Notes under the pieces: model-generated | The model's input: only the letters and a program-made list of their open reading frames with translations | Told to the model about the DNA's origin: nothing | Databases searched by the model: none | Position numbers and translations under genes: made by a program | In this document: in pieces, positions 5,169-5,834 of the stretch | Layout: every line of letters begins with the position of its first letter | Position numbering within the stretch: position 1 is the first letter of the stretch | From: Streptosporangiaceae bacterium | GTDB taxonomy: Bacteria > Actinomycetota > Actinomycetes > Streptosporangiales > Streptosporangiaceae | Direction: 5' to 3' | DNA: 5,834 bases | Assembly (NCBI GenBank): GCA_030042885.1 | Contig: JASHYW010000424.1 | Location: 1-5,834 of the forward strand

Positions 5169-5762
5169 TCACGGGTGCACCGCGGGGACGGCGCAGACCA
5201 TGCCGTTGCTGAAACCGGCCGAGCCGATGCCGAGCGCCAGGTTGAAGCGGCCACGCATGTTCTCCAGGGCGATGTGGTGCGTCAATTCCACGATCTGGCC
5301 GTCATCGAGATGCCGACGGAGCCTGTCGAACAGTTCGCCGGGGACTCGTGCCGGGGTGCGGGTCATGCCGACCGCGTAGTCCAGGACGAGCTTGTCCAGC
5401 TCCGAGAACAGCGGGCTTGTCTGGTAGCTGGGAAGGGCCAGGATCTCCTCGTCGGTCAGGCCCCACCGGCGGGAGATGGCCGAGCCCATGTCGATGCAGT
5501 ATTCGCAGTGGGTGAGGGTGGCCGTCTTCAGCTCGGCCAGGGCGTGCAGCCTGTTGTCCAGGCGGTGCAGCCTGGCTGTCGCCTGTTCGAGCTTGGCGTA
5601 GCCCTTGAAGAGCACGGGCACGTGCGCGTACATCTCGAGCGGCTCGATCATCTGCTCCGTCTCCCGCCCGGTGAGCTTGGCGATGCTGCGCCGGGTGAAG
5701 TGGTAGGCGATCTTCACGTACAGTCCGGCGTCGGTGGATGAGACTCCGTTGATGCGGGCCAT
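5169..5762 (-). CDS. Carboxymuconolactone decarboxylase (CMD)/AhpD-like family protein
   Basis: 197 residues, complete. ATG at 5762 has a near-perfect Shine-Dalgarno AAGGAGGAG (5776-5768) just upstream, so the start is secure. The CMD/AhpD signature is at residues 77-101: E77 in LHALAELKTATLTHC, then C86-E-Y-C89, and IDMGSAISRRWG. The CxxC pair is the redox centre of AhpD-like alkylhydroperoxidases, with E77 as a likely proton-relay residue; the His that usually follows the second Cys is replaced by D91-M-G-S, a variant I associate with a CMD subfamily of unknown substrate. Flanking helices (PLEMYAHVPVLFKGYAKLEQ; SELDKLVLDYAVGMTR; DDGQIVELTHHIALENMRGR) fit the all-helical, oligomeric fold. 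A cytoplasmic peroxide- or disulfide-related role is likely by family; decarboxylase activity is unlikely. No redox partner is next to it here. A tandem repeat upstream may control it. Confidence 0.9.
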   Translation of the reverse strand: MARINGVSSTDAGLYVKIAYHFTRRSIAKLTGRETEQMIEPLEMYAHVPVLFKGYAKLEQATARLHRLDNRLHALAELKTATLTHCEYCIDMGSAISRRWGLTDEEILALPSYQTSPLFSELDKLVLDYAVGMTRTPARVPGELFDRLRRHLDDGQIVELTHHIALENMRGRFNLALGIGSAGFSNGMVCAVPAVHP

Positions 5763-5781
5763 GTTGGCTCCTCCTTCCTGA

Positions 5782-5812
5782 CTGCCGGCGGCTCCTCCGG
5801 CCTGCCGGCGGC
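5782..5812 (-). promoter_or_regulatory. Tandem 11-bp direct repeat upstream of the CMD-family gene, possible operator
   Basis: CTGCCGGCGGC occurs at 5782-5792 and again at 5802-5812, 20 bp apart, about two helical turns, so two proteins would bind the same DNA face. Each copy contains the palindrome GCCGGC. The pair begins 6 bases upstream of the Shine-Dalgarno of the 5762 gene. No -10/-35 boxes are obvious. Confidence 0.35.
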
Positions 5813-5834
5813 CTTGGGCCTGCTGTGGTGCGGC

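Overview
The window is GC-rich DNA with strong G/C preference at third codon positions, GTG and TTG starts, and gene families (Cys-type zinc finger/helical protein, small PH-like proteins, GC-rich 36-residue TPRs, IS66 and tyrosine-recombinase relics) typical of actinomycetes such as Streptomyces or Streptosporangiales-like bacteria. The sequence does not fix the genus.

Layout, left to right. Bases 1-708 hold the 3' part of a plus-strand gene entering from outside the window: half of a zinc finger, a helical domain, then a dual-specificity-phosphatase-like C-terminus, ending in a perfect 13-bp hairpin that contains the stop codon. Bases 709-1303 carry no gene I can defend, only inverted repeats. 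A 157-residue PH-like protein (1304-1777, +) follows, then about 380 gene-free bases. A broken tyrosine recombinase relic lies on the minus strand (about 2165-2480). Next are a two-TM membrane protein with a PH-like domain (2592-3101, +) and a minus-strand TPR fragment (3102-3410) that abuts its stop codon. An aminoglycoside-phosphotransferase-fold kinase (3549-4508, -) comes next, then a roughly 293-bp IS66-derived remnant bounded by inverted repeats (4572-4864), an AT-richer spacer, and a complete carboxymuconolactone decarboxylase/AhpD-like protein (5169-5762, -) with a strong Shine-Dalgarno.

The genes do not form an obvious operon or pathway: neighbours change strand often, spacers are long, and three of eight gene-like segments are truncated. 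The best reading is an accessory region where mobile elements have come, decayed and left chimeric joints, with five probably functional coding sequences between them. I found no convincing new multi-gene system. The most useful leads are the zinc-finger/phosphatase chimera with its stop-codon hairpin, the miniature IS66 derivative, and the TPR/membrane-protein junction.
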